From Methylobacterium planeticum (lineage in GTDB: Bacteria; Pseudomonadota; Alphaproteobacteria; Rhizobiales; Beijerinckiaceae), in NCBI RefSeq assembly GCF_008806345.1, contig NZ_VZZJ01000011.1:94759-158758 (forward strand): DNA of 64,000 nt, written 5' to 3'. The position numbers and the translations under genes are program-made. Below, one piece after another: positions 8,194 to 16,067 of this stretch. The notes under the pieces are model-generated. The model did not search any database and was not told the origin of the DNA. It saw only the letters and a program-made list of their open reading frames with translations. Numbering within the stretch: the first letter of the stretch is position 1; each line of letters starts with the position of its first letter.

Positions 8194-10401
8194 CTAGGTC
8201 GCGGGCGCGGTGTCGCCGAGGGTCCGGTGGCTCGACGCCGTGCTCTCCGCCGCCCTGCCCACCGTGAGCAGCGCGAAGGCGTAGATCAGCCCGACTTCCT
8301 CGAGGCGGTCGAAGCGGCCGGCGGCGCCCCCGTGGCCCGCCTCCATGTTGATCCGCATGAGGATCGGGCCGCCGCCCGTCATGGTGGCGCGCAGCTTCGC
8401 GACCCATTTCGCCGGCTCCCAATAGGTCACCCGCGGGTCGGTGAGGCCGCCGAGGGCCAGGATCGGCGGGTAGGCCTTGGCCGCGACGTTGTCGTAGGGC
8501 GAGTAGGACAGGATGGTCTCGAAGGCCTGCAGGCTCTCGCCGGGATTGCCCCATTCGGGCCATTCCGGCGGGGTCAGCGGCAGGTCGCCGTCGAGCATGG
8601 TGTTGAGGACGTCGACGAAGGGAACGTCGGCGATGAGGCCGGCGAAGAGGTCCGGCGCGAGATTCGCGACCGCCCCCATCAGCATGCCGCCGGCGCTGCC
8701 GCCATGCGCGACGATGCGCCCCTCGGCCGTGTAGTTCGCCTCGATCAGGGCCCGCCCGCAGGCCACGAAATCCGTGAAGGTGTTGGGCTTCTTCTCGCGC
8801 TTTCCGTCGAGATACCAGCGCCAGCCCTTCTCGGTGCCGCCCCGGACATGCGCGATGGCGTAGACGAAGCCGCGATCGACCAGAGACAGCAGGTTGGTGC
8901 GGAAGGAGGCCGGCATCAGGGTGCCGTACGATCCGTATCCGTAGAGGAGGAGCGGCGCGGTTCCGTCGAGGGGGAGGTCGCGCCGGTGCAGGAGGGAGAT
9001 CGGCACGCGTTCCCCGTCCGGGGCCGTGGCGAAGAGGCGCCGCGTGACGTAGGCCGCCGGGTCGTGCCCGCTCGGCACGCTCTGGCGCTTGCGCAGCTGG
9101 CGCGCGCGGGTGACGCAGTCGTAATCGTAGGTCTCGGCCGGCGTCGTCATCGACGAGTAGGTGAAGCGGATCAGGGCCGTCTCGAACTCGTGGCCGGGCT
9201 GGAGGCCGAGGGAGTAGGCCTCCTCGGCGAAGGCCACCGCGTGCTCCTCGCCCTGCATGTCGCGCACGATGATGCGGGGCCGGGCATTCTCGATCTCGAG
9301 GCGCACGAGGTGCCCGCCGATGACGTGCTGGTGGCGGATCATCACGCCGGCCCGGTGCGGGATCAGCTCGCGCCAGGTCTCCCGGCCCGGCGCGTCGAGC
9401 CGGGTGGTGACGATCTTGAAGTCCTCGGCCCCGTCCGCGTTCGTCAGGATGAACAGGTGCTGGCCCCAATGCTCCACCGAGTAGATCAGCAGCGGGGTGC
9501 GGGGCTCGACCACGCGCGGCGCGGCGCGCGGCGCGGCACGGTCGAGCAGGAAGACCTCCGAGGTCTCGTGGTCGCTCGCCGTGATCGTCAGGTAGGTCTT
9601 CGACTGGGTCGTGCCGAGATGCACGAAGAAGCCGGGATCGCGCTCCTCGTAGATCGTCGCGTCCTCGTCCTGGGAGGTGCCGAGGACGTGGCGCATGACG
9701 CGGGCCGGACGGTGGTTGGCGTCGACCGCCACGTAGTAGAAGGCCGTCGCATCCGCAGACCAGACGGCCTCGCCGGAGGTCGCCTCGACGCGGTCGTCGA
9801 GGTCCCGGCCCGTCTCCAGCTCCCGCACCCGGATCGTGTAGAGTTCGGAGCCCTTGGTGTCTGCGCTCCAGGCGAGCCGGGCGTGGTCGTCGGAATGGAC
9901 TGCGGCCGCGAGCTCGAAGAAGGGCTGACCCTCGCCCTCCCGGTCGCCGTCGAGGAGGATCGTCTCCCCGGCCTCCGGCCTGTCGTCGGCGACGGTCTCG
10001 CTGTCCTGGCCCGTCAGGACCATGAGATTGCGCGGGCGCCGGCAGACCAGGGGTTGCTGGCCGCCCTCGCGGTGGCGGGTGTAGTAGGCGAAGGGCCCGT
10101 CGGGCTCGGGCACGCCGCTCTCGTCCTCGCGGATGCGCCCGCGCATCTCGGCAACCAGGGTGGTGCGCAGATCCGAGACCTCCGCGAGCGCCGCCTCCGC
10201 GTAGGCATTCTCGGCCTTGAGATGCGCCAGGATGTCGGCCGGCAGGGCGGCGGGATCCTTCAGGACGTCGCGCCAATTCTCCGCCTTGAGCCAGGCGTAA
10301 TCGTCGGTGAGCGTGCGGCCGTGCACCGTGTAGCTGTGGGGGCGGGCCGCGGCGACCGGCGCCTCGGTTCGAGCGGTCAAGGTGGAGCGATCAGACGCCA
10401 T
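8194..10401 (-). CDS. ptrB: Oligopeptidase B-type serine peptidase (S9A)
   Basis: A 735-residue prolyl-oligopeptidase-family enzyme, expected to cut after basic residues in short peptides in the cytoplasm. A seven-bladed beta-propeller (about residues 70-430) precedes the alpha/beta-hydrolase domain. The catalytic triad is visible: Ser569 in GGSAGG, Asp655 in GLTDPRV, His690 in AGHGG. The spacings (86 and 35) closely match those of E. coli oligopeptidase B. The open frame extends 62 codons upstream, but that part is low-complexity Arg/Pro. The ATG at 10401 (MASDRSTLT) gives the family length, so it is chosen. Confidence 0.92.
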   Translation of the reverse strand: MASDRSTLTARTEAPVAAARPHSYTVHGRTLTDDYAWLKAENWRDVLKDPAALPADILAHLKAENAYAEAALAEVSDLRTTLVAEMRGRIREDESGVPEPDGPFAYYTRHREGGQQPLVCRRPRNLMVLTGQDSETVADDRPEAGETILLDGDREGEGQPFFELAAAVHSDDHARLAWSADTKGSELYTIRVRELETGRDLDDRVEATSGEAVWSADATAFYYVAVDANHRPARVMRHVLGTSQDEDATIYEERDPGFFVHLGTTQSKTYLTITASDHETSEVFLLDRAAPRAAPRVVEPRTPLLIYSVEHWGQHLFILTNADGAEDFKIVTTRLDAPGRETWRELIPHRAGVMIRHQHVIGGHLVRLEIENARPRIIVRDMQGEEHAVAFAEEAYSLGLQPGHEFETALIRFTYSSMTTPAETYDYDCVTRARQLRKRQSVPSGHDPAAYVTRRLFATAPDGERVPISLLHRRDLPLDGTAPLLLYGYGSYGTLMPASFRTNLLSLVDRGFVYAIAHVRGGTEKGWRWYLDGKREKKPNTFTDFVACGRALIEANYTAEGRIVAHGGSAGGMLMGAVANLAPDLFAGLIADVPFVDVLNTMLDGDLPLTPPEWPEWGNPGESLQAFETILSYSPYDNVAAKAYPPILALGGLTDPRVTYWEPAKWVAKLRATMTGGGPILMRINMEAGHGGAAGRFDRLEEVGLIYAFALLTVGRAAESTASSHRTLGDTAPAT

Positions 10402-10896
10402 CGCCGGAATCCATTCGAGAAGCGGGGTGGCGGCGCGGGGCCGCCGTCGGCTGCATGTGCCGTGCGGACGCCCAATGAGCAAGGCGCGGGGAGCCATGCG
10501 CGGGGCGGAAGGCCCGGAGCTTTCTCGGCCGGAACGCGGGATCCGCGGCGTTCCGGGGGGCCGCCCGCGCCTGCGCCGGGGTGTCACAACCTAGAACTGT
10601 AAAGCTTGGACGCTTCGGCGTGATTGTGTGTGATCGGGCAATCCCGTCAAATTGAAATATTATGCAGGAAAGTTGATTTCACGTATCCATGCATAGCCGA
10701 TCTGTCTTGCGAGTGCATTCCAGATATCCTACAGAGATCTCGTGGCGGGAGGGGCCGCCACACTTCGAAGATCACTTGCGGGTAGTCGGGTGGAAGCTGA
10801 TGGAGCTGTCCGCCGGATGCCGGACAACGACGGTATGATGGGTACCTGACGTCCGGACCTCGATGCTCGCAGCGCGTCAAGGGAATTTTTCCGATC
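10402..10896. other. AT-richer upstream region of mucR
   Basis: A 495-base gap. The part from about 10600 to 10720 is clearly less GC-rich than the surroundings, with AT runs such as ttgaaatattatg. MucR/Ros regulators bind AT-rich, T-rich sites and often repress their own promoter, so this is a plausible autoregulatory region. I could not assign a convincing -35/-10 pair. No reading frame here has a recognisable product. Confidence 0.35.
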
Positions 10897-11331
10897 ATGA
10901 ACGATACAGAACACGCGGTCGATTTCATCGAGCTCGCCGGGGACATCGTCTCGGCCTATGTCAGCAACAACCCCGTCCCCCCGGGTGAGCTGGCGCAGCT
11001 GATCGCCCGGGTCCACGGGGCCCTCGTCCAGGTTGCGAGCGGACAACCTGAGGCCAAGGCCGCCGCGGCCCCGCAGCAGCCCGCCGTGCCGGTCAAGAAG
11101 TCGGTGACCGCCGATCACATCGTCTGTCTCGAGGACGGGCGCACCTTCAAGTCCCTGAAGCGGCACCTGCGCGCCAAATACGACCTCAGCCCCGACCAGT
11201 ACCGGGCCAAGTGGGGCCTGCCGCCGGATTACCCGATGGTCGCCCCGAACTACGCCAAGGCGCGCTCCGACCTCGCCAAGGCGATCGGCCTCGGCCAGTC
11301 CCGCAGCGGCGATTACGACGAGGCCGCCTGA
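10897..11331 (+). CDS. mucR: MucR/Ros-family transcriptional regulator
   Basis: A 144-residue MucR-family protein, global regulators of exopolysaccharide, motility and cell-cycle genes in Hyphomicrobiales. The N-terminal part (about 5-45) is the oligomerisation region. The DNA-binding part is about 74-125, with VCLEDGRTFKSLKRHL and the conserved LPPDYPMVAPNYAKARS. In Ros, zinc is held by Cys2His2. Here Cys77 and His90 remain, the second Cys is Asp80 as in MucR, and the last His position is Lys94. It is therefore unlikely to bind zinc in the usual way. Start ATG gives the normal length. Confidence 0.93.
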   Translation: MNDTEHAVDFIELAGDIVSAYVSNNPVPPGELAQLIARVHGALVQVASGQPEAKAAAAPQQPAVPVKKSVTADHIVCLEDGRTFKSLKRHLRAKYDLSPDQYRAKWGLPPDYPMVAPNYAKARSDLAKAIGLGQSRSGDYDEAA

Positions 11332-11351
11332 TCGCACGGGCCTGACATGAC

Positions 11352-11372
11352 CGCCCGGGGAGATCCCGGGCG
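11352..11372 (+). terminator. Hairpin after mucR
   Basis: Arms cgcccggg (11352-11359) and cccgggcg (11365-11372) pair perfectly with a 5-base loop, 21 bases after the mucR stop. No T run follows, so it is a weak or factor-assisted terminator at most. Confidence 0.4.
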
Positions 11373-11480
11373 CTTCCCGGCGGGAACGGCGCGCGCCCTG
11401 CCTTCATTATGCTGAGGACGCGACTGCCCCGCTCGCGGATCCCCGTCGAAGCGGGACGGCCGGCTGATCCGGAGGCCGCC

Positions 11481-11738
11481 ATGACCCAGCCCCAGGATTC
11501 TCAGACCAACGATTCCCGGACCAACGATTCCCGGACCGAGAATAGCGCGGCGGACGAACCCGCGGCGGCCCTCGCCCGGACCAACGCCGTCCTGGCCGAG
11601 TGGGCCGCGCGCTCGGCGGCGGACAGCGCGTCGCTGATCGCCCGGCTGGAGCGCATGGGCTACGCGGTGGAGGGCAAGTCGGAGGAGGAGATCGCCGAGG
11701 TGCTGAAGCACCCGCCGACGCGCTCCCCGGCAGCGTGA
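11481..11738 (+). CDS. Small cytoplasmic protein of unknown function
   Basis: An 85-residue hypothetical protein. The first 30 residues are polar and repetitive (TNDSR twice, encoded by a 15-bp direct repeat). Residues 33-80 look like a short helical domain (LARTNAVLAEWAARSA, LIARLERMGYAVEGKS, EEEIAEVLKHPPTR). There is no signal peptide. I recognise no family. The ATG at 11481 is preferred over the upstream in-frame start at 11409 because the extra residues are Arg/Pro-rich. Confidence 0.55.
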   Translation: MTQPQDSQTNDSRTNDSRTENSAADEPAAALARTNAVLAEWAARSAADSASLIARLERMGYAVEGKSEEEIAEVLKHPPTRSPAA

Positions 11739-11832
11739 CGCTCCACTGGGAAAACGGCGTCAAGTCTTGATCTAGGATATATTTCCGTTACCTCAAGTTC
11801 GGTGACGCAACCTCCGTTGCGTGTGCGTGGCG

Positions 11833-11847
11833 GAACAAATCATGAAC
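11833..11847 (+). promoter_or_regulatory. LexA-box-like repeat over the DUF6456 start codon
   Basis: GAAC (11833-11836), seven bases, GAAC (11844-11847). This is the reverse complement of GTTC-N7-GTTC, the direct repeat known as the LexA site in alphaproteobacteria. It overlaps the ATG at 11842, where bound LexA would block initiation. An 8-base match can occur by chance, so this is a candidate. Confidence 0.4.
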
Positions 11848-12759
11848 AAAGACCCTCGATCCGGTTCCTGCTCCCCCTCCCGCTCCTCTTGCCGCGCCGC
11901 TTCCCGCCCCGCTTCGGCGGCCGAAGCCCCGCTGTCCCGCGAGGCGCTCCGCCTGCTCGCCGCCCTCGCGGCCCCCGGCGCCTACGCGATCCCGGACCCG
12001 ATCGAGGACGGCACCCTGATCCTGCGCAGCGGCGGCGCCGGGGTCTCGGTCGGGGGCGGCCGCTTCCCCGCCCCGGCCGGCGACAGCCTGGTGGCGGCCG
12101 ACCTCGCGGCGCGGGAGCCCGGCCCCCGCGGACGGCTCAGCCTCGGCCCCGCCGGCCAGGCCCGGCTGCGGCGCGCCGCGGCCGTCCGCGAGCTCGGCCC
12201 GGAGGCGGCCTTCCTCGGCCAGCACCTCGACCTCGTGCCGGATGCGGAGGCGCCCGGCGCCCCGGGGGGCGCCCAAGCGAGCGCCCAGGCGCGCCTGCGC
12301 GACGCCGCCGAGAGCCCCCTCGCCTGGATGGCGCGGCGGCGCGGACGCGACGGCGCCCCCCTCCTCGACGCCGCCTCCTACGAGGCCGGCGAGCGCCTGC
12401 GCCGGGACATGACGGGCGCCATGATGCTGCCCCGGATGGGGACGGATTGGGGGGCGCCGCGGGTCGACGGCTCGGGCCCGCGCGACCCCGCCTCGGCCTC
12501 GGACGCGATCCTGGCCGCCCGCCAGCGGGTGCGCGGCGCCCTCGACGCGGTGGGCAGCGACCTGTCGGGCCTGCTCCTCGACCTCTGCGGGCACCTGAAG
12601 GGCCTCGAGCGGATCGAGCTGGAGCGGCGCTGGCCGGCCCGCTCCGCCAAGGTCGTGGCGCGCATCGCCCTCGGGCGGCTGGCGGAGCATTACGGCCTGG
12701 AGCGCGAGGCGGTGGGGCCCGCGCGGGCCCGGACCCGGCTGTGGCGGGCCCGGGCCTGA
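11842..12759 (+). CDS. DUF6456 domain protein
   Basis: A 305-residue protein whose C-terminal third (about 165-295) matches DUF6456 as I know it: SPLAWMARRRGRDGAPLLD, YEAGERLRRDMTGAMMLPR, ARQRVRGALDAVGSDLSGLL, and WPARSAKVVARIALGRLAEHYGL. The last part resembles a helix-turn-helix, and the family is often annotated as a probable DNA-binding regulator with no firm function. The N-terminal half is Ala/Arg-rich with low conservation. The ATG at 11842 is chosen. It sits inside a GAAC-N7-GAAC repeat that suggests SOS control. The gene converges on sufE with a 40-base gap. Confidence 0.8.
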   Translation: MNKDPRSGSCSPSRSSCRAASRPASAAEAPLSREALRLLAALAAPGAYAIPDPIEDGTLILRSGGAGVSVGGGRFPAPAGDSLVAADLAAREPGPRGRLSLGPAGQARLRRAAAVRELGPEAAFLGQHLDLVPDAEAPGAPGGAQASAQARLRDAAESPLAWMARRRGRDGAPLLDAASYEAGERLRRDMTGAMMLPRMGTDWGAPRVDGSGPRDPASASDAILAARQRVRGALDAVGSDLSGLLLDLCGHLKGLERIELERRWPARSAKVVARIALGRLAEHYGLEREAVGPARARTRLWRARA

Positions 12760-12799
12760 GGGCGGATCCCTCCTGGGGGCCGGCGCCGGAGGGCGCGGC

Positions 12800-13231
12800 T
12801 CACTGCGCCGGCTGGACGAGCTTCCGCGCCTCGCGGTGGATGCGCTCGTCCATGGCGCGCAGGCCGCCGGCGCGCTTCGAGCTGATGTGGTTGCCGAAAT
12901 CGAGCTGCTTGAACACGTCGAGGCCGTTGGTGGCCAGGATCGCGTCCGGCGGCTTGGTGTCGTAGATCGCGATCATGATCGCCACGAGGCCGCGGGTGAT
13001 GCTCGAATCGCTGTCGCCCAGGAGCCTGACCCGGGGCGGGTCCTGGGCGGTGTCGAGATGCGAGTCGAGCCAGACCTGGCTCTCGCAGCCATGCACCCGG
13101 TTCGCCTCGCTGTGCTTGTCGGCGGGCAGCGGCGGCATCGCGCGGCCGAGCTCCATCACGTAGCTGTAGCGCTCCTCCCAGTCCTCGATCAGTTCGAAGT
13201 TCTCGATGATGGTGTGGATCGGAGGAAGCAT
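12800..13231 (-). CDS. sufE: SufE family cysteine desulfuration protein
   Basis: A 143-residue SufE homologue, which accepts persulfide sulfur from the cysteine desulfurase SufS and passes it to the SUF scaffold for Fe-S cluster assembly. The acceptor is Cys49 in VHGCESQVW. The family N-terminus (IENFELIEDWEERYSYVMELG) and the C-terminal LSSKRAGGL-like segment (HISSKRAGGLRAM) are present. The frame continues 26 codons upstream, but MLPPIHTIIENF at 13231 is the usual SufE start. No other suf gene is adjacent. Confidence 0.92.
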   Translation of the reverse strand: MLPPIHTIIENFELIEDWEERYSYVMELGRAMPPLPADKHSEANRVHGCESQVWLDSHLDTAQDPPRVRLLGDSDSSITRGLVAIMIAIYDTKPPDAILATNGLDVFKQLDFGNHISSKRAGGLRAMDERIHREARKLVQPAQ

Positions 13232-13396
13232 CGGCAGCCGGCTGAGGTCGAAGGGGCGTCGGGGAGGATATAGGGCCGCGCGCGCCTCGATGCGACTCGG
13301 CCGCGACAAGGCGGCAAGGTGGCAAGGCTATGTGCGGCAGGGCTGGGTGCGGCAAGGCCGGGTGCGGCGAGGCCGGGCCGGCGGGAGCGGCCCGCC

Positions 13397-14440
13397 TCAG
13401 GCGTCGGCGCTGACCCGGGCCTCGGGGAGCTGCAGCTCGAGGGGGTCGGCCAGGGTCGCCGTGCCCCGCACGGCGATCTCGGCCTGGGCCGCGTAGGCGG
13501 CGATCAGGCGTGGCCCGAGCTTCGGCACGTTCGGGCGCCCCGCCGCGACGGCGTCCCCCGACCCCGACACGATGCTGAGCCCCACCGGCCCCCCCGCCGT
13601 GGCGTCGATGTCGATCGCGATGGCGCAGGCCACGCTCTCGGCGGTGGCGTCGAGGCACTCGGCCACGATCTCGGCCACGATCATCCCGAGGGCGTTGGCG
13701 GTGCGGGGCTCGACGAAGCTGGTGCCGCGCCCGCCCACCGTGACGCCGATGCGGCCGGCCCGGCGCAGCTGCCCGAGCCCGGAGGCGAGGCGGTGGAGGT
13801 AGTCGCGCAGGTCGATCGAGGCGATGTGGGGCGCCTCGTGCAGGTGCTGCTGCACCAGCGCGATCGCCCGCACCCGCTGGCCCAGCGCCTCGAAGCTGCC
13901 GCGGCAGAGGTCGGGGGCGGCGCGGCCGTAGAGGCCGATCAGGCTGACCATCACCTGCAGGTTGTTGCGGACCCGGTGGTAGACCTCGGCGAGCAGGGTC
14001 TCCTTCTCGACGAGCGCCTTCTCGATGTTCTCCTCGGCGTGCTTGCGGTCGGTGATGTCGAAGCAGGAGCCGAGATAGCCGTGGAACACGCCCTCGTCCT
14101 CGAGGGGGCGCCCGGTCTCGAGGAGCCAGCGATAGGCGCCGTCGTGCCGCCGCAGCCGGAACTCCACCGTGAAGGGCTCGCGCGCCGCGAAGGCGTCCGC
14201 CACCAGGGTGGCGTGCCGGTCGAAATCGTCCGGGTGCAGGCCGCGGCGCCAGCCCTCGCCGATCTCCTCCTCGGCGGTGCGGCCCGTGAAGGTGAGCCAG
14301 CACTCGTTGTGGTGCACCGCGCGCCCCTCGGGGTCGGCGCGCCACATCATCAGCGGCACGAAATCGGCGAAGCGCCGGAAGGCATCTCCGACCTCGAAGC
14401 GGCCCGGCGTCGTCCCGGTCGATGGTGTGTCGGCTGCCAT
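13397..14440 (-). CDS. PAS-domain HisKA_2/HWE-type histidine kinase, decayed ATPase domain
   Basis: A 347-residue soluble sensor. A PAS fold with PAC end spans about residues 17-137 (FRRFADFVPLMMWRADPEG ... GSCFDITDRKHAEENI). It is followed by the phosphoacceptor box EVYHRVRNNLQVMVSLI with His155. The catalytic domain is abnormal. The N-box that should read ELVTNALKH is EIVAECLDA, lacking the Mg-binding Asn, and the DDGxG box reads SGSGDA. The closing LGPRLIAAYAAQ segment remains recognisable. It is probably unable to bind ATP normally and may act as a phosphotransfer or scaffold protein. The ATG at 14440 has GGGAG six bases upstream. No response regulator is adjacent. Confidence 0.82.
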   Translation of the reverse strand: MAADTPSTGTTPGRFEVGDAFRRFADFVPLMMWRADPEGRAVHHNECWLTFTGRTAEEEIGEGWRRGLHPDDFDRHATLVADAFAAREPFTVEFRLRRHDGAYRWLLETGRPLEDEGVFHGYLGSCFDITDRKHAEENIEKALVEKETLLAEVYHRVRNNLQVMVSLIGLYGRAAPDLCRGSFEALGQRVRAIALVQQHLHEAPHIASIDLRDYLHRLASGLGQLRRAGRIGVTVGGRGTSFVEPRTANALGMIVAEIVAECLDATAESVACAIAIDIDATAGGPVGLSIVSGSGDAVAAGRPNVPKLGPRLIAAYAAQAEIAVRGTATLADPLELQLPEARVSADA

Positions 14441-14526
14441 GATGCTCCCGATTCGCCCGTTGCTCCTGGCTGATGTGCGCAATGCAGGCGCCGGTCAACG
14501 TGCCGAGCGGTGCGCCGTTCCGGCTC

Positions 14527-14600
14527 CGAGCCGGCTTGGAGCCGGCTCGGAGTTGGCTCGGAGCCGGCCTGGAGCCGGCCTGGAGCCGGCCTGGAGCCGG
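14527..14600. repeat. 11-bp tandem repeat, about 6.7 copies
   Basis: Units of ggagccggcct and one- to two-base variants (cgagccggctt, ggagccggctc, ggagttggctc) run head to tail at 11-bp period. The array lies in the 350-base gap between the divergent kinase gene and the small gene at 14791. Nothing else is recognised in that gap. Confidence 0.8.
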
Positions 14601-14790
14601 GAGCGCCGGGGGATCACGACCGAGGGTTGCCGCGACCCCGGGCCTGCCACCCGGCCCGGCCGCGCGACGCCCGGTCCAGCGCGCGCCGGGATGCGGGGCC
14701 CTGAGGCCGGGCGCGCGGCAAGGCCCGGGCCGCACCGACGGCAGGCGCGCGCCTATGGAAGGGCTCCGCCCCCCGCCCCATATCGGCCGC

Positions 14791-15042
14791 ATGACACCCC
14801 TCGAGTCCATCCTGAAGGTCCTCGACGCCCTGATCGCCGCGGACGACCCGGTCGGGGTCGAGACCGCCGACCGGGCGATCTGGGACTACCTGTCGGGCTT
14901 CGACGGCCTCAGCGCCCAGGCCCGGGCCGCCGCGGACCTCGCGGAGGCCCTCGAATCCTGGCCGGTGCGCTCCTCCCTGACCCCGACCATCCGGGGCCTC
15001 GTCGCCCGCCACCGGGGCCGCCTCGACGCGCCCTCCGCCTGA
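14791..15042 (+). CDS. Small conserved-looking helical protein
   Basis: An 83-residue protein starting MTPLESILKVLDAL, with no signal peptide or membrane helix. It looks like a compact alpha-helical bundle (DRAIWDYLSGFDGLSAQARA, DLAEALESWPVRS, PTIRGLVARHRGRL). The frame is open further upstream through the tandem repeats, but that part is low complexity, so the ATG at 14791 is preferred. It lies just left of the GTA-like cluster on the same strand. I do not recognise a family. It could be a neighbour or a left-end accessory gene of the cluster. Confidence 0.55.
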   Translation: MTPLESILKVLDALIAADDPVGVETADRAIWDYLSGFDGLSAQARAAADLAEALESWPVRSSLTPTIRGLVARHRGRLDAPSA

Positions 15043-15089
15043 GGGCGCGACCGCGCCCCGTCCGCCACCGGCCACCCGGCCCGATCAGA

Positions 15090-15114
15090 ATAAAAGCTCA
15101 AAATAGGCTTTTAT
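15090..15114. promoter_or_regulatory. AT-rich inverted repeat upstream of terminase promoter
   Basis: Arms ataaaagc (15090-15097) and gcttttat (15107-15114) pair perfectly around a 9-base loop. It stands out in very GC-rich DNA and touches the -35 element of the promoter proposed just downstream. It could be an operator for the phage-like operon or, less likely, a terminator for the gene ending at 15042. Confidence 0.45.
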
Positions 15115-15116
15115 GG

Positions 15117-15145
15117 TTGACAGCGCGACGCTCCTCGGCTATCCA
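15117..15145 (+). promoter_or_regulatory. Sigma-70-type promoter before the GTA head genes
   Basis: A perfect -35 TTGACA (15117-15122), 17-base spacer, then TATCCA (15140-15145) as a weak -10. It ends 46 bases before the terminase small-subunit ATG at 15192. The flanking inverted repeat at 15090-15114 may be its operator. Confidence 0.5.
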
Positions 15146-15191
15146 TGACCCACGCTCCAGAAGTGTGACGAGACGGGCGACGGAGGGGGAC

Positions 15192-16067
15192 ATGCCGCTG
15201 GCGGGCCATCCTCCGGAGGCGCACGAGGCGGTGGCGCGCCTGATGTGCGCGACCGACCGCACCATGGCGTCGATCGCGGCCGAGACCGGCGTACCCGCCA
15301 ACACCGTCAGCACCTGGAACCGGCGCGCCGGCTGGCGCCCGGCGACCTACGCGAAGCCCCTCGCCCTCGACCCGGCCCTCTGGCCCGAGGCGCGGCGGGC
15401 GGCCCTCGTCCGGCTCTACCACAACCCGGCCGTCGACCTCGCCGACCTCGCCGCCGCCCTGGGGGCGGCGCGCTCCGGCGGGGGGCGCCTGTTCAGGGCC
15501 TGCGGCCTCCTCGGGCGCCGGCGCCGGGCCGGGCTGCCCCCCGCCCCGGCGGATGCGGAGCGCACCCGGGACGGGCCGAGCCTGCGGGCGGCCCTGCGCG
15601 GGCACGTCGCCCGGCAGATCGCCCTCTTCGATGCCGGTCTCGACGCCGCGCTCCAGGGCCAGGGCCCGGGGGTCTCGGATTCGGCCCGGGTCCTGCGCGA
15701 CCTCGGCGGGCTGAAGCGCCTGCTCGACGAGCTGGAGGCCGCCGAGGGGTGGCCGGATGCGGCCGGCGCCGACGCGCCGGGCGACGGGACGGGCGACGGG
15801 ACGGGCGACGGGACGGGCGACGGGACGGGAGGGGACGATGGCGACGCGCACGACCCCGCCTCGGCACAGGCCTTCGCGGGCAACGTCCCGGCCGGATTCC
15901 CGGGCGCCGTCCCGGGCACCATCCCGGGCACCCTGCCCCATGCCCGCGACCTGCCCGCCCTGCGCGCGGCGATCGCGCAGCGCTATGCGGCGTTCGCAGG
16001 CGAGCGGCCGGATGCCGGCCTTCCTGGCGAGCCTGCCGGCCCCGCTCCTGACGGTGCTCAGCCATGA
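15192..16067 (+). CDS. Terminase small subunit-like DNA-binding protein (GTA g1 position)
   Basis: A 291-residue protein. Residues 8-45 hold a helix-turn-helix of the terminase small-subunit or resolvase kind (VARLMCATDRTMASIAAETG, VPANTVSTWNRRAGW). A second helical DNA-binding-like segment lies near 68-110. The middle (about 125-190) is helical and may mediate oligomerisation. Near residue 197 four copies of GDGT come from a 12-bp tandem repeat, followed by a Pro/Gly linker. Its place directly before the large terminase and its HTH support the role of recognising DNA for packaging. It overlaps the next gene by 56 bases. In GTAs this protein is thought to have little sequence specificity. Confidence 0.72.
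   Translation: MPLAGHPPEAHEAVARLMCATDRTMASIAAETGVPANTVSTWNRRAGWRPATYAKPLALDPALWPEARRAALVRLYHNPAVDLADLAAALGAARSGGGRLFRACGLLGRRRRAGLPPAPADAERTRDGPSLRAALRGHVARQIALFDAGLDAALQGQGPGVSDSARVLRDLGGLKRLLDELEAAEGWPDAAGADAPGDGTGDGTGDGTGDGTGGDDGDAHDPASAQAFAGNVPAGFPGAVPGTIPGTLPHARDLPALRAAIAQRYAAFAGERPDAGLPGEPAGPAPDGAQP
15780..15827 (+). repeat. 12-bp tandem repeat inside the small terminase gene
   Basis: Four perfect copies of ggcgacgggacg, encoding repeated Gly-Asp-Gly-Thr. In-frame copy-number change would lengthen or shorten a flexible linker. Confidence 0.8.

Noticed and set aside
8011..10602. Long plus-strand frame opposite the oligopeptidase gene
   Set aside because: The minus-strand gene has a complete catalytic triad at correct spacing; the plus frame has none.
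14473..14790. N-terminal extension of the small gene at 14791
   Set aside because: The added codons translate the 11-bp tandem repeats and Arg/Pro-rich sequence; the compact domain starts at 14791.
15780..15827. CRISPR-like array
   Set aside because: Direct head-to-tail 12-bp coding repeat without spacers. The other tandem arrays (14527, 18846, 27707, 36751, 45758, 50867) also lack spacers.
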